The notes: a model not told the origin generated them from the letters alone. A DNA stretch of 64,000 nt from CAWDVK01 sp963805715 (GCA_963805715.1 CAWDVK010000008.1:347846-411845), one strand, 5' to 3'; shown: positions 18,531 through 29,131, counted from the first letter of the stretch. Program-made: numbers and translations.

Positions 18531-21103
18531 GCCAGCCGTGCCTGAGCGAAGCGTGCCCGAGCTCGCCGTGCCGGAGCCGGGCGACCAGGCCGGAAGCGTC
18601 CCGGCCTCGACGTACCGGCTCCAGCTGCGGCCCGGCTTCGGGTTCACCGAGGCAGCGAGGATCGCTGACTATCTCGCGGCGCTCGGCGTCACGCACGTCT
18701 ACCTGTCACCGGTCCTGCAGGCCGCGCCGGGCTCCGGGCATGGCTACGACGTCGTCGATCACAGCCGCATCTCGGCTGAGCTGGGCGGCGAGGCGGCCTT
18801 TCACGCCATGGTCGGCCGGTTCCGCCATCACGGCCTGGGCGTGGTGGTTGACGTGGTGCCCAACCACATGGCGATCCCGGAGCCGGCCTGGCTGAACCGC
18901 CAGCTGTGGTCGGTGCTCCAGCACGGCCCCGGCTCGCCGTACGCGCACTGGTTCGACGTTCGACTGGGCCGCCCGTGGCGGGAGATTCCTGCTCCCCATC
19001 CTGGGCGGCCCGGCGGCGGACTGCCTTGCCGACCTGGCCGTGGAATCGGCCGGTGACCAGGTGCAGGGTCAGCCGGCGGATGAGCCCGTGCTGCGTTACT
19101 TCGGCCAGGTGCTGCCGGTGCGGCCGGGCACCGAGGGGCTGCCGCTGGCCGAGCTGCTGGACGCGCAGCATTACGAGCTGGCCAGCTGGCGGACCGCCGC
19201 GACGGACCTGAACTGGCGGCGGTTCTTCGACGTCACGTCACTGATCGCGATCCGGGTCGAGCACCCCGATGTCTTTGCCGCCACTCACGGCCTGCTGCTC
19301 GGCCTGCTCGCCGAGGGTGCCATCGACGGCCTCCGGGTCGACCACCCCGACGGGCTCGCCGACCCGGCCGGGTACCTGCGCTGGCTGACGACCGCCACCG
19401 GCGGGTCCTGGGTGGTCAGCGAGAAGATCCTGACCGGTGCGGAGGAGCTGCCGGGGGACTGGCAGTGCGCGGGCACGACCGGGTACGACGCCCTCGGCGC
19501 CGTCGGCGACCTGTTCATCGACTCCGCAGGGGCCAGGCCGCTGAGTGAGCAGTACGTGCGGCTGACCGGGGGGCCGGCCAAGTTCGGCCCGGTCGCGCAC
19601 GCGGCCAAGCGGGAGACGGCCGCCCGCTCGCTCGCCGCGGAGGTCGGCAGGCTGGCCCGGCTGGCCAGGCAGGCAGCCGCCCCGGCGCTGGCCGGCGTCA
19701 GCCAGGACGACCTGCGCACTGTCCTGGTCGAGCTGCTGGCCGGCTTCGGCGTCTACCGGGCCTACGTGACACCGGGGCTGCCGCCATCGCCGGCCTCCGT
19801 GGCCGAGGTGCAGGCGGCCGCGGCGACTGCTCGCGGCCAGCTTCCCGACCAGCTGCAGCACCCCGCGCTGAACGTGCTGTCCGCGCTGGTGCTGGGCGAC
19901 GACAAGGCCGCGGCATCGGGCGCCGGGGCGGTGACGGACCTCGCGGACGGCGCGGCGGACGAGGCGGCGGCCCGCCGCTGCCGGGATGAGCTGGTCGTGC
20001 GATTCGGCCAGACCTGCGGGCCCGTGTTGGCCAAGGGGGTGGAGGACACGGCGTTCTACCGCTGGTCCCGGCTGGTCGCGCTGAACGAGGTCGGCGGTGA
20101 CCCGGACCGGTTCGGCGCGGGTCCCGAGTCCTTTCACTCCTTCGCCGGCCGCCTCGCCCGGGACTGGCCGGCCACCATGACCACGCTGTCCACCCATGAC
20201 ACCAAGCGCCAGGAGGACGTCCGGGCCCGGCTGGCCGTCCTGGCCGAGTCGCCGCGTGCCTGGGCGCAGGAAGCGGGCGTGTGGCACGACCTGGCCGCGG
20301 CCAGGGCCGGCGGCCGGGTGCCGGAGCCGGACACCGAGTACCTGCTGTGGCAGACGCTGGTCGGGGCATGGCCGATCGGGCGCGACCGGCTCGCGGATTA
20401 CCTGCGCAAGGCGATGCGCGAGGCGAAGAGGCGGACGTCGTGGACCGATCCCGACGCCGGCTACGAGTCGGGCGTGCTCGCCTTCGCTGAGGCGGTGCTC
20501 AGCGATCCCGACCTGACCGGCCGCATCGCCGGCTTTGTCTCCTGGCTGGCCCCGGACGCCCGGGCGAACTCGCTCGGGGCCAAGCTGGTGCAGCTGACCA
20601 TGCCCGGGGTACCCGACGTCTATCAGGGCTGTGAGCTCGCCGGGTACTCGCTGGTGGATCCCGATAACCGGCGGCCGGTGGACTTCGCCCAGCGGCGCCG
20701 CATGCTGGCTGCCCTCGACGATGACCAGCTGGCGGCGGAGACAGCGCCCGGAGCGGGACTGGCCGCCGGACTGGATGCGGAGAAGCTCCTGGTCACCTCG
20801 CGCGCGCTGCGGCTGCGCCGCGAGCATCCGGACTGGTTCGCCGGCGCTTACGACCCGCTGCTGGCCGAGGGGCCGGCCGCGCGGCACGTCGTCGCGTTCC
20901 GCCGGGGCGGGCAGGCGATCACGGTCGCGACCAGGCTGCCCGGCGGACTGCGGCGCAGCGGCGGCTGGGCGGCCACCGTGCTGGTGCTGCCGGGCGGTCG
21001 CTGGCGGGACGTGCTGACCGATACCGTGCACGACGGCCCGAGGCCGCTGCTGGCCGCGCTGACCACGCGGCTGCCCGTTGCCCTGCTGGTACCAGCCGAA
21101 TGA
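18523..21103 (+). pseudogene. treY: Malto-oligosyltrehalose synthase TreY, split by a frameshift
   Basis: TreY turns the reducing-end alpha-1,4 bond of maltodextrin into the alpha,alpha-1,1 bond of trehalose. The first frame (from GTG 18523) runs through STYRLQL, VYLSPVLQA and DVVPNHMA to HWFD, then goes off at 18958. From 18962 another frame reads DWAARGGRFLLPILGG and continues through the rest of TreY (IDGLRVDHPDGL, VPDVYQGCEL) to 21103. One extra T in GACGTTCGAC explains it: removing it gives D-V-D-W. Together the parts give a full-length, about 860-residue enzyme. Sequencing error and true inactivation are both possible. Confidence 0.85.
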
Positions 21104-21116
21104 TGAGGGATTCCCG

Positions 21117-22855
21117 GTGACCTTGCTGCGAGTGTGGGCTCCCGCCGCCGCCGTCGGGGTTGACGCGGAGGTGGGCGGCCGCCGGCTGGCGATGCGCCCG
21201 GGTGCCGTGCCCGGCTGGTGGGAGGCCGACGTGCCGGACGCCGGGGACGGCACGGACTACGCATTCCGGCTCGACGGCTCCGATCCGCTCTCGGACCCGC
21301 GCTCGCCGCGGCAGCCGTCCGGCGTCAGCGGTCCCAGCCGGCTCTACGATCACGACGCGTTCAGCTGGACCGACCAGGGCTGGCGCGGCGGCCCGCTGCA
21401 CGGATCGGTGATCTACGAGCTGCACGTGGGCACGTTCACGCCGGAAGGCACGCTGGACGCCGCCATCGAGCGACTCGATCACCTGCGGGATCTCGGCGTG
21501 GACGTAGTCGAGCTGATGCCGGTCGCGTCGTTTCCCGGCCGCCACGGCTGGGGCTACGACGGGATCAGCCTGTGGTCGGTGCACGAGCCATATGGCGGCC
21601 CGGACGCGCTGAAGAGGTTCGTTGACGCGTGCCACGCGCGACGCCTGGCGGTCCTGCTCAACGTCGTCTACAACCACGTCGGCATCGGCAACCGGCTGGC
21701 GGAGTTCGGGCCGTACTTTACCGAGGCCCACGTCACGCCCTGGGGCCGGCCGTCAACCTGGACCAGCCCGGCTCGGATGAGGTGCGGGACTTCCTGATCG
21801 GCAACGCACTGATGTGGCTGCGCGACTACCACCTCGACGGGCTGCGGCTGGATGCCGTGCACGCGCTGGAGGACCGGCGTGCGCTGCATTTCCTGGAGGA
21901 GCTCGCGGCCGAGGTGCACGCGCTGGCCGCGCTGCTCAACCGGGAGCTGGTCCTGATCGCCGAGTCCGATTCCAACGACCCCCGGCTGGTGACCTCGCGC
22001 GAGGCAGGCGGCTACGGGCTGTCCGCGCAGTGGAGTGACGACTTCCACCATGCCGTGCACGCGGCCATCACCGGCGAGCGGCAGGGCTACTACTGCGACT
22101 TCGGCTCCATGGCGGCGCTGGCCAAGGTCATGACCCGGGTGTTCTTCCACGACGGCAGCTGGTCGGAATTCCGCGGGCGCTCGCACGGCCGGCAGGTCGA
22201 CGTGTTCCGGATCCCCGCGCATCGCTTCCTCGGCTACCTGCAGGACCACGATCAGGTCGGCAACCGGGCCATTGGTGACCGGATCTCAGCGACCGAGCCG
22301 CCCGAGCTGGTCAAGGTGGCAATCGGCCTGGTGCTGACCGCGCCCTACACGCCGATGCTCTTCATGGGGGAGGAGTGGGGAGCGGATACGCCGTGGCAGT
22401 ACTTCACCGACCATGAGGAGGACTGGCTGGCCGAGGCGGTGGCCCACGGCCGCCGGGAGGAGTTCGCCGAGCACGGCTGGGACGCCGAGGAGATCCCGCA
22501 CCCGCAAAGCGACGACACCTTCCTGCGCTCCAAGCTGGACTGGTCCGAGCTGGCGAAAGAGCCGCACAGCGACCTCCTGGCCTGGTATCGCGAGCTGATC
22601 GCGCTGCGCCGGGCCCGGGCCGAGCTGACCAACCCGGGGCTGGACCGGGTCCGGGTCGACTATGACGAGGACCAGCGATGGCTGGTCGTCCGGCGCGGGC
22701 GGCTCCGGATCGCGGCTAATCTCGGCCGCGACGCGCAGCGCCTGCCGCTGAGCGCAGCCGGCGTCCAGATCCTGGCCGCCTCCAGCGCCGGCGTGCTGAT
22801 CGAGGGTGACTCCGCGACCGTCCCGGCGTCCGCCATCGCCATCGTCGAGACCTGA
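21117..22855 (+). pseudogene. treZ: Malto-oligosyltrehalose trehalohydrolase TreZ, split by a frameshift
   Basis: TreZ cuts trehalose from the end made by TreY. GTG 21117 follows the treY stop by 13 bases with a GAGGGA site. The first frame has the CBM48-like start and GH13 barrel (VIYELHVGTFTPEG, HGWGYDGI, LNVVYNHVG) up to HVTPWG, and the second resumes at GPAVNLDQPGSDEV and includes the DGLRLDAVHAL nucleophile region and LIAESDSND acid. A single G missing from the G run at 21742-21745 accounts for the break. The restored protein would be about 580 residues, normal for TreZ. Confidence 0.85.
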
Positions 22856-22907
22856 TCAGTCGCGTCGGTGCCGCTTCGCGGGGCGCCCGCGTTCAGCGCG
22901 CTGCAGG

Positions 22908-22955
22908 GCCGGCCACGGGCGGCCGGCGCCCTCGCGCCGCGCCGCCCGTGCCGGC
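22908..22955. terminator. Strong hairpin between convergent treZ and aquaporin genes
   Basis: Arms at 22908-22923 and 22941-22955 are complementary except for one extra C, forming a stem of about 15 pairs between two genes that end toward each other. It is well placed as a bidirectional terminator. Confidence 0.6.
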
Positions 22956-22983
22956 TAGCCAGCCAGCCGCATGGCTCAGTGTG

Positions 22984-23733
22984 CTAGGCGGCCTGCTCCT
23001 CCGGCGCCGGCGCGACTGATGCCTCCTCTTCGCCCAGCGGGTAGAAGAACTGATAGGCGACAGCGGAGAGGGCACCGCCGACCAGGGGCGCGACGATGAA
23101 GAGCCATAGCTGGCTCAGGGCCGTGCCGCCGACGAACAGCGCCGGGCCGATGCTGCGGGCCGGATTGACCGACGTGCCGTCGATCGGGATCCCGATGATA
23201 TGGACGAGCGTCAGGGTCAGGCCGATCACGGCGCCAGCCACCATGGCGTTGCTGGCCCTGCGGGTCACCGCCATGATCACGAACACGAAGATGAAGGTCA
23301 GGACCACCTCCGCGATGAACGCCGCGCCGGCGCTGGCGCCGATCATCGATGACTTCCCGAACCCGTCCGCGCCGAGGCCGTCGCTGGCGTGGTAATCGGC
23401 GGTGAGACGAAACATGCCCTCCAGCGCGGCGGCGCCCGCTATCCCGCCGATGACCTGGGCGATCCAGTAGCCGACGGCGTCGCGGAGGGTAATCCGCCGG
23501 CCGACCAGGAAGCCGATGGTGACGGCCGGATTGACATGGCAGCCGGAGACCGGGCCGATCCCGTAGACCAGCGCGAGCAGCACGAGCCCGAAGGCGAGCG
23601 CCGTTGCCACCACGCCAGCCGACGCGGCCGCGCCAGTGACTTTCAGCCCGAAGGTTAGCGTCGCGGTCCCTACTCCGAAGAAGACCAGCAGGGCTGTTCC
23701 GAGGGCCTCGGCGATGAGCGGTCGGACCTTCAT
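22984..23733 (-). CDS. aqpZ: Aquaporin, AqpZ-like water channel
   Basis: A 249-residue MIP protein with six transmembrane helices. The start at 23733 (MKVRPLIAEALGTALLV) has an AGGAGGGG site. Both NPA boxes are present (GCHVNPAVT and TSVNPARS), and the His before the second box (VHIIGIPIDG) plus Arg in NPARS match the narrow water-selective filter of AqpZ rather than glycerol channels. It may help osmotic adjustment alongside the trehalose genes. The acidic C-terminal tail (EEEASVAPAPEEQAA) is unusual but short. Confidence 0.92.
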   Translation of the reverse strand: MKVRPLIAEALGTALLVFFGVGTATLTFGLKVTGAAASAGVVATALAFGLVLLALVYGIGPVSGCHVNPAVTIGFLVGRRITLRDAVGYWIAQVIGGIAGAAALEGMFRLTADYHASDGLGADGFGKSSMIGASAGAAFIAEVVLTFIFVFVIMAVTRRASNAMVAGAVIGLTLTLVHIIGIPIDGTSVNPARSIGPALFVGGTALSQLWLFIVAPLVGGALSAVAYQFFYPLGEEEASVAPAPEEQAA

Positions 23734-23771
23734 AGTTTTCTTCCCCTCCTGATGAATGGCACGCCCAGTCG

Positions 23772-24065
23772 CTACTTTGCCATGCTTCGCGGGCAATTGC
23801 ACCTGGGGCCCGATCTGGGCAGGCGGAACGGCCTGATGGCGCCGCCGCTGCCGCCGGTCATGTCGTGCCCGGTGGCGTTGCCGTCGATGAAGGTCAGGTT
23901 CCGGATGGTGAGCCGGGGCGTGGCCTGATCCTGGCAGTGCGACGTCGTCCAGACCTGCCGCTGGTCGCAGGTGTTCATGTAGAGGATGCGGCGCTTCCCG
24001 CCGCCGCTCAGCGTGACCTTGCCGCCGCCGTTCAGCACGACCTGGCTGCTGGTGATGACTCGCAT
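23772..24065 (-). pseudogene. Fragment of a parallel beta-helix protein
   Basis: The frame reads SSQVVLNGGGKVTLSGGG, then TIRNLTFIDGNATG and GGSGGAI, the pattern of right-handed beta-helix repeats in large secreted proteins. No signal peptide precedes it, and after GGAI the similarity stops and the frame ends in unrelated residues just upstream of the aquaporin. I read it as a remnant of a much longer gene. Confidence 0.5.
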
Positions 24066-24160
24066 GGGGCCTCATGCGAGCGACGCGACGGGTGATCGCA
24101 CCGTTATATTCGTTTTGTTTCCTCTCGGGAGATCGCTACCGGATCGGTGAGGAGTAGATA

Positions 24161-25417
24161 GTGGATCATCCGGGCCGGCCATCATCGGCCGGCGCAGCCG
24201 CGGCGCCAGGTCCGGAAAGCCTGATGGCCGGGGTGCCGCCATTCCCGCCGGAATGCCGGGTCACGCTAGCAAACTGGCAGGACCCGCCATTCAACCGGTG
24301 GGCATTCCAGCACGTGCGCGAGCTGGTCCCGACGGCCAGGATTGGCCGCGGCGGCGGGCCCGTGCTGGAGCTGCCGCGAGCTGCGCGGGACATCACCGGG
24401 CTGCGCTACCGCTCCGGGGATCGCGAGCTGACCATCGGCGAGATGCTGGCGCAGACCTATACGGACGGGTTCCTGGTCCTGCACCGGGGCCAGATCGTGG
24501 CCGAGCAGTACTTCAACGGGATGGCGCCCGAGGTGCCGCACCTGCTGATGTCGGTCTCCAAGTCGATGACGGCGGCGGTCGCCGGCGTGCTCGCCGGGCG
24601 CGGCGCGCTGGAGGTCTCGGCTCAGCTGGAGCAGATCGTGCCCGAGCTGGGCGATACGTCCTTCGCTGGCGCTACCGTGCAGCAACTGCTGGACATGCGG
24701 GCCGGGACCGGGTTCGACGAGACCTACGAGGATCCGGAGTCCGACGTGCGGACGTACGAGCGGGTCTATCTGTGGCGCCCCGACGCCGGTGACCCGCGTC
24801 CGCAGGATGCGCTCGGCTATTTCGCCACGCTGCGCAACGATGGCCCGCACGGCGGCCCGTTCCGGTACCGGTCGATCCTCACCGACGTGCTCGCCTGGGT
24901 GCTCGAGCGCGCCGCCGGGACCCGGCTGCATCAGCTCATCGCGCGGGAACTGTGGCAGCCGATGGGCGCCGAGTACGACGCGGAGATCACCGTCGATGCC
25001 CGCGGCAATCCGATGGCCGATGGCGGCATCTGCGCGACGCTGCGCAACGTCGGCCGCTTCGGCCAGCTGTACCTGCGCCGCGGCGAGGCAGGCGGCAGGC
25101 CGGTGGTCCCGGCCGCCTGGATCGACGACACGATCAGCGGTGCCCCGGACGGGCCGGCGGCGTTCCGGGCCGGGGACAACCCGGCGGGCTACCCGCCCGC
25201 CGCGCACTACCGCAACTGCTGGTGGGTGCGCGATCCGGCGGTGCCCTTCTACCACGCGTCCGGGATCAACGGGCAGAACGTCTTCGTGCACGTGCCCTCG
25301 CAGACCGTGGTGGCGAAGTTCTCGACCTGGCCGAGCGCGCTCAGCGACGTCATGCTGGGCATGACCGCCGACGCCGTGCTGGCGATCTGCGCGGCCCTGC
25401 CGGACGGCCCGCGTTGA
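24161..25417 (+). CDS. Serine beta-lactamase-fold hydrolase (class C / EstB-like)
   Basis: A 418-residue protein beginning at GTG 24161 after a GAGGAG site. The active serine is Ser131 in the SVSK box (Ser131-x-x-Lys134), the second motif is the YRS tyrosine (FRYRSILTD), and the third is HASG, replacing KTG as in many esterase or peptidase members. No signal peptide is seen. The family includes carboxylesterases, D-aminopeptidases and amide hydrolases such as 6-aminohexanoate-dimer hydrolase. The Trp-rich C-terminus (NCWWVRDP) resembles the last group; substrate unproved. Confidence 0.85.
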   Translation: MDHPGRPSSAGAAAAPGPESLMAGVPPFPPECRVTLANWQDPPFNRWAFQHVRELVPTARIGRGGGPVLELPRAARDITGLRYRSGDRELTIGEMLAQTYTDGFLVLHRGQIVAEQYFNGMAPEVPHLLMSVSKSMTAAVAGVLAGRGALEVSAQLEQIVPELGDTSFAGATVQQLLDMRAGTGFDETYEDPESDVRTYERVYLWRPDAGDPRPQDALGYFATLRNDGPHGGPFRYRSILTDVLAWVLERAAGTRLHQLIARELWQPMGAEYDAEITVDARGNPMADGGICATLRNVGRFGQLYLRRGEAGGRPVVPAAWIDDTISGAPDGPAAFRAGDNPAGYPPAAHYRNCWWVRDPAVPFYHASGINGQNVFVHVPSQTVVAKFSTWPSALSDVMLGMTADAVLAICAALPDGPR

Positions 25418-25559
25418 CGGCGCCCGGCCGGCCCGGCGGCGCGGCCAGGACTGGCCCGGGCATCCGATACCGGCTCTCTTGCCTCATGGCTGAGACATTG
25501 AGACATTGGGGTGCCAGTCATCGCAGAGCGCTGCGCATGGCCACGACTGACGAGGATCG

Positions 25560-27062
25560 ATGTCCGCGCAGATCGGAAATGACCGGTCCGATAAATCCGC
25601 AATAGCCCGATTGCCTGATGGCAAGAACGGGAGTGACCCGGCGCGGACCATCGACGCTTACTCTGCCCGCCTATTTGATTACTGTCAGGTGATCCTCCGC
25701 AGCCCCGGCGCCGCGCAGGGGGCCTGGCAGGCCGCGCTGGACCAGGCGAACGCGCAGATCGGCCAGCTGCCGGCGGGCGATCGCGCGCGCGAGTGGCTCT
25801 ACGCGCTGGCCCGCCGCGAGTGTCACCGCTGGCGGGCAGGCCACGCGCCGGATCCTGCGCCGGCCGCCCCCTGCCCGCCCGGCGTCCTCGCTGGCGAGAC
25901 GGCCGGTCATGGCAGCGAGGGCCGGCTGCCGGGCGGCGGGCCGGTGGCGGCGGGCGACCACCCCGCCGCAGACGCCTACCTCGCGGAGCTGCGGCTCAGC
26001 GACCTCGCGGCCGCGGAGCGGCGGCAGGAAGCCGCCCGGCTGCGGTACGTGCTGGACGGACTCCCCGAGCGCGACCGCGAGGTCCTCAATCTCGCGTTCC
26101 GGCACGACCTGACCGCGAGGGACGTGGCGGCCATCCTCACGATCTCCTCGCGCCGCTCGCGCCGGCTGCTCGCCAGGGCGGCCAGCAGTTTCGAGCAGCG
26201 GTCGATCACCGTCATCCTGACCCGCCAGGGCTGGGTGGGCTGCCTGGCGCTCGACAAGGTGGCCGGCGACCCGGAGGACACGCAGGCTCCGCTGACGCCG
26301 CGCCTGTGCCGCCGGGTCGCCCGTCACAGCAGGAGGTGCGTCGTCTGCGGCCAGATCGCCGCCAACTGGGCCTTCGGCCCTGAATCACTCGGCCTGCTGC
26401 CGCTGGCCGCCCCGCCAGCGGCACTAGCAGGGGCGTCCGCGGGGCTGGCAGCCGGATACCCGGTCGCGGCACCTCCCTGGATTGAGCGGCCGGCCCGCAC
26501 GGTGCTGCCCGCGGCACTCGTTCCCGCTGACGTAGCGGCCGGCCAGCAGACGGCGACGATGCCGGAGCCTGCCCCCGGCGAGCCGGACCCCATGGCATCC
26601 CCGGCAGGCCCTGGCGGTCCGCGCCAGCCGAGGATGCGGCCGCGAGTGGCAGCTGCTGCGGCGGCTGCGGCGATCATCGTGATCGCCGGCGGGGTCCTGC
26701 TCGCCGGCAGGCTGACGTTCACCCCGCCCGGGCACGCCCATGTGCACCGGAGTTCCTCTCCGGCTCCTTCGCCGACTCCCAGCCCGCAGCCCAGCCTCTC
26801 CTCCGCGGCCGCCTCGACCCCGTCGGCGCGTTCCCGTGCGCGGACAAGCGGCGTCCCGCTCGGGACAGGGCCAGCCGCCGGCGTCCCCCCCGTGAGCGGT
26901 CCGACAGCTCCGGCGCACCATTCCGCCAGCCCGAAGCCGTCGTCGACGGCCACGCACAAGACGCTTCCGCCGCCGACGTCGCCGCCGCCGCTGACCACTC
27001 CGCCGACGACCCCGCCGACCACTCCGCCCACATCGCCGCCGCCAACGTCCGCTGCGCCCTGA
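25560..27062 (+). CDS. Membrane-anchored sigma-70-like factor with zinc-finger anti-sigma motif
   Basis: A 500-residue protein from ATG 25560 (GAGG upstream). Residues 30-100 resemble sigma region 2 (ARTIDAYSARLFDYCQVIL) and residues 150-215 region 4 (LPERDREVLNLAFRHDLTARDVAAIL). Residues 256-263 give H-x3-C-x2-C (HSRRCVVC), the zinc-binding signature of anti-sigma ZAS domains. A single transmembrane segment lies near 365-385, and the last 115 residues are a Pro/Ser/Thr-rich tail. So sigma, anti-sigma and sensor-like parts seem to be in one chain. Similar C-terminally extended ECF groups exist; signal and target promoters are unknown. Confidence 0.75.
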   Translation: MSAQIGNDRSDKSAIARLPDGKNGSDPARTIDAYSARLFDYCQVILRSPGAAQGAWQAALDQANAQIGQLPAGDRAREWLYALARRECHRWRAGHAPDPAPAAPCPPGVLAGETAGHGSEGRLPGGGPVAAGDHPAADAYLAELRLSDLAAAERRQEAARLRYVLDGLPERDREVLNLAFRHDLTARDVAAILTISSRRSRRLLARAASSFEQRSITVILTRQGWVGCLALDKVAGDPEDTQAPLTPRLCRRVARHSRRCVVCGQIAANWAFGPESLGLLPLAAPPAALAGASAGLAAGYPVAAPPWIERPARTVLPAALVPADVAAGQQTATMPEPAPGEPDPMASPAGPGGPRQPRMRPRVAAAAAAAAIIVIAGGVLLAGRLTFTPPGHAHVHRSSSPAPSPTPSPQPSLSSAAASTPSARSRARTSGVPLGTGPAAGVPPVSGPTAPAHHSASPKPSSTATHKTLPPPTSPPPLTTPPTTPPTTPPTSPPPTSAAP

Positions 27063-27103
27063 CGGCCGGCCTGGAAAGGCACCGGCTCGGCGCGGCATCC
27101 GCG

Positions 27104-27898
27104 TCAGGACGCGGCAGCTGATTCGCGAGCGAGCCGGTCGGCGCGCCAGCACCAGGCGCGCATGGGCACCTCGATCTCGGAGCGGTCCGGAAACCGGCGC
27201 CGCAGCTCGGCCCGGGCGCTGGAGAGGGCGGCCGCCCGGTCATCCGGGCTGGCGGTGATGATGCCGCTGTAGGTGGCCAGCATGTCGACGATGTCATCGG
27301 CGCTCATGACCCGGCTGAACTCGAAGGACCTGGTGGCGACATTGCTGAAGGCCGCGGTCTCGGGCAGCACGACCTCGCGGCCGCCGAGCGAGCGGCGGCG
27401 GCCGGCGGAGTTCTCGGGGCTCGCCTCGCCCGCGTGCGCCGCGGCCGCCAGCCGGCCGATATCGCGCACCCAGTCGACGTGGCGGTCACGGCCGGCCCAG
27501 ATCAGGCCGAGCCGGCCCCCGTCGCGCAGCACCCGCGCAATCTCGGGGAGCGCGAGCTCCGGATCCATCCAGTGCCATGCGGACGAGACGAACACCCCGT
27601 CGGCACTGGCGTCCGGCAGCGGGATGGCCTCGCCCGTGCCCTCGAGCACGCTGACGCCCGGCGATCGTGCTCGCAGCACGGCTCGCATCCGCTCGTCCGG
27701 CTCGACCGCTATGACCCGCGCGGCCCTGCTGGCCAGCAGCCGGGTCAGCAGGCCGGTGCCAGCCCCCACGTCGACGGCAACCTGGCAGTGGGCTGGCAGC
27801 AGCCAGTCAACGGCCTCCCGCGGGGGGCCCGGGCGCAGCCGGTCGTAGTCGTCGGCAATCGCGCCGAATGACCTCGCTCGCTCTGCCCGGGTTGCCAC
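27104..27898 (-). CDS. Class I SAM-dependent methyltransferase
   Basis: A 264-residue protein (GTG start at 27898). Motif I is VAVDVGAGTGLLTRLLA, the ribose-binding acid is in VIAVEPDERM, and motif IV is FVSSAWHWMD, a pattern of ubiquinone/menaquinone-type and small-molecule methyltransferases. It is convergent with the sigma-like gene and divergent from the VOC gene. Substrate not deducible. Confidence 0.85.
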   Translation of the reverse strand: MATRAERARSFGAIADDYDRLRPGPPREAVDWLLPAHCQVAVDVGAGTGLLTRLLASRAARVIAVEPDERMRAVLRARSPGVSVLEGTGEAIPLPDASADGVFVSSAWHWMDPELALPEIARVLRDGGRLGLIWAGRDRHVDWVRDIGRLAAAAHAGEASPENSAGRRRSLGGREVVLPETAAFSNVATRSFEFSRVMSADDIVDMLATYSGIITASPDDRAAALSSARAELRRRFPDRSEIEVPMRAWCWRADRLARESAAAS

Positions 27899-28008
27899 AG
27901 GTCACACGCTAGTCCGCCGGTGTCAGGAAGCCCGCCGCGACCACGTAGTATCCCTGCGTCCCGGCAGTCGCGGAGACAGCCGGGGCGCTGGTCACAGGAG
28001 GTGATCCG

Positions 28009-28449
28009 GTGGAGCCAGAGCAAGAATTCCCCGAGCTCCGGCAGGTGGTCCTGGACTGCACCGACGCGCGGGCCCTGGCGGAGTTCTACCGCCGGCTGCT
28101 CGGCCTGCGGTACCGGCCGGGCGATGAGCGGCCGCCGGCCGGGGAGCCTGACCCGGCGGGCCAGGACTGGCTGGTGCTGCGTGACGCGGCCGGCCGCAAT
28201 CGGGTGGCGTTCCAGCAGGTGGCGGAACTGCCGCAGGTGAGCTGGCCAGCCGGCCCGGTCCCGCAGCAGATGCACCTGGACATGACGGTGCTGACGCCCG
28301 CGGACCTCGACCTCCAGCACGCGCGGGCGCTGGCCCTGGGCGCCCGGCTGCTGCACGACCGGTCCGGCGATCCTGACGAGCCGCTGCGCGTCTACGCTGA
28401 TCCCGCCGGGCACCCGTTCTGCATCTTCTCGGTCAGCGCGTCGTCGTGA
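28009..28449 (+). CDS. VOC (glyoxalase-like) family protein
   Basis: A 146-residue protein from GTG 28009 with an AGGAGGTGA ribosome-binding site. Two beta-alpha-beta-beta-beta units are visible: LRQVVLDCTDARALAEFYRRLLGL, and the second ending in DPAGHPFCIF. The His in MHLDMTV and the early LDC strand are in positions used for metal in some VOC enzymes, but the first metal ligand is not clear. It may be a lyase, dioxygenase or binding protein. Confidence 0.82.
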   Translation: MEPEQEFPELRQVVLDCTDARALAEFYRRLLGLRYRPGDERPPAGEPDPAGQDWLVLRDAAGRNRVAFQQVAELPQVSWPAGPVPQQMHLDMTVLTPADLDLQHARALALGARLLHDRSGDPDEPLRVYADPAGHPFCIFSVSASS

Positions 28450-28477
28450 GCATCGGGGTCTTCCCCGCGGGAGCGCC

Positions 28478-29131
28478 TCAGTCGCGGGAGAAGATCCGCA
28501 GGAAGAACAGGAAGACGTTCAGCGCGTCGAGGAAGATCGATGCGGCGATCAGCGGCGCGGAGTCCATGTTCCGCGAGCGCCGCAGCCGCTGGAAGTCGAA
28601 CATGGTCAGGCCCGCGAAGATGACCAGGCCCAGGACGCAGTAGATGAGCGAGCCACCCGGCACGTGGATGAAGATCAGCACGATGCCGAAGACGATGAGG
28701 GCGATCAGCGCGAAGAAGCTCACCCGCCCGAGCGCGGAGAGGTCCCGCCGGGTGGCATACCCGGCCGAGCCGAACCCCGCGATGAACAGCGCGGTCGCGC
28801 CGCCGGCCTGCCAGAGGACCTGAGGATTGGTGCTGGCGTAATAGCTCAGGGTCGGCGCCATCGCCACGCCGAGCAGGATGCCGAAGAGCAGCAGCAGACC
28901 GATGCTCAGGCCGGGCGAGCGCCGCGCCGCGAAGTTCATGACGAGCAGGCAGGCGAATGCCGCGATGAAGCCGCCCAGGGCCCAGCCGTAGCTGAGGTTG
29001 CGGCCGAGGTAGCTGCCGAGGGCGAAGAAGCCCGCGGTCACGGCGACGTACCACATGACCTGGCCGAACAGGGTACGGGTCCGGTCCCGGTCGGTAACCC
29101 CGTATCCGCCGTAGCTCAGCGAGGAGTCCAT
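28478..29131 (-). CDS. Bax inhibitor-1 (YbhL/YccA) family membrane protein
   Basis: A 217-residue protein with about seven transmembrane helices. The C-terminal signature (IFLDALNVFLFFLRIFS) and the conserved MFDFQRLRRS loop fit the BI-1/TMBIM family, whose bacterial members conduct calcium in a pH-dependent manner. Length is normal, and the VOC gene converges on it. Confidence 0.85.
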   Translation of the reverse strand: MDSSLSYGGYGVTDRDRTRTLFGQVMWYVAVTAGFFALGSYLGRNLSYGWALGGFIAAFACLLVMNFAARRSPGLSIGLLLLFGILLGVAMAPTLSYYASTNPQVLWQAGGATALFIAGFGSAGYATRRDLSALGRVSFFALIALIVFGIVLIFIHVPGGSLIYCVLGLVIFAGLTMFDFQRLRRSRNMDSAPLIAASIFLDALNVFLFFLRIFSRD

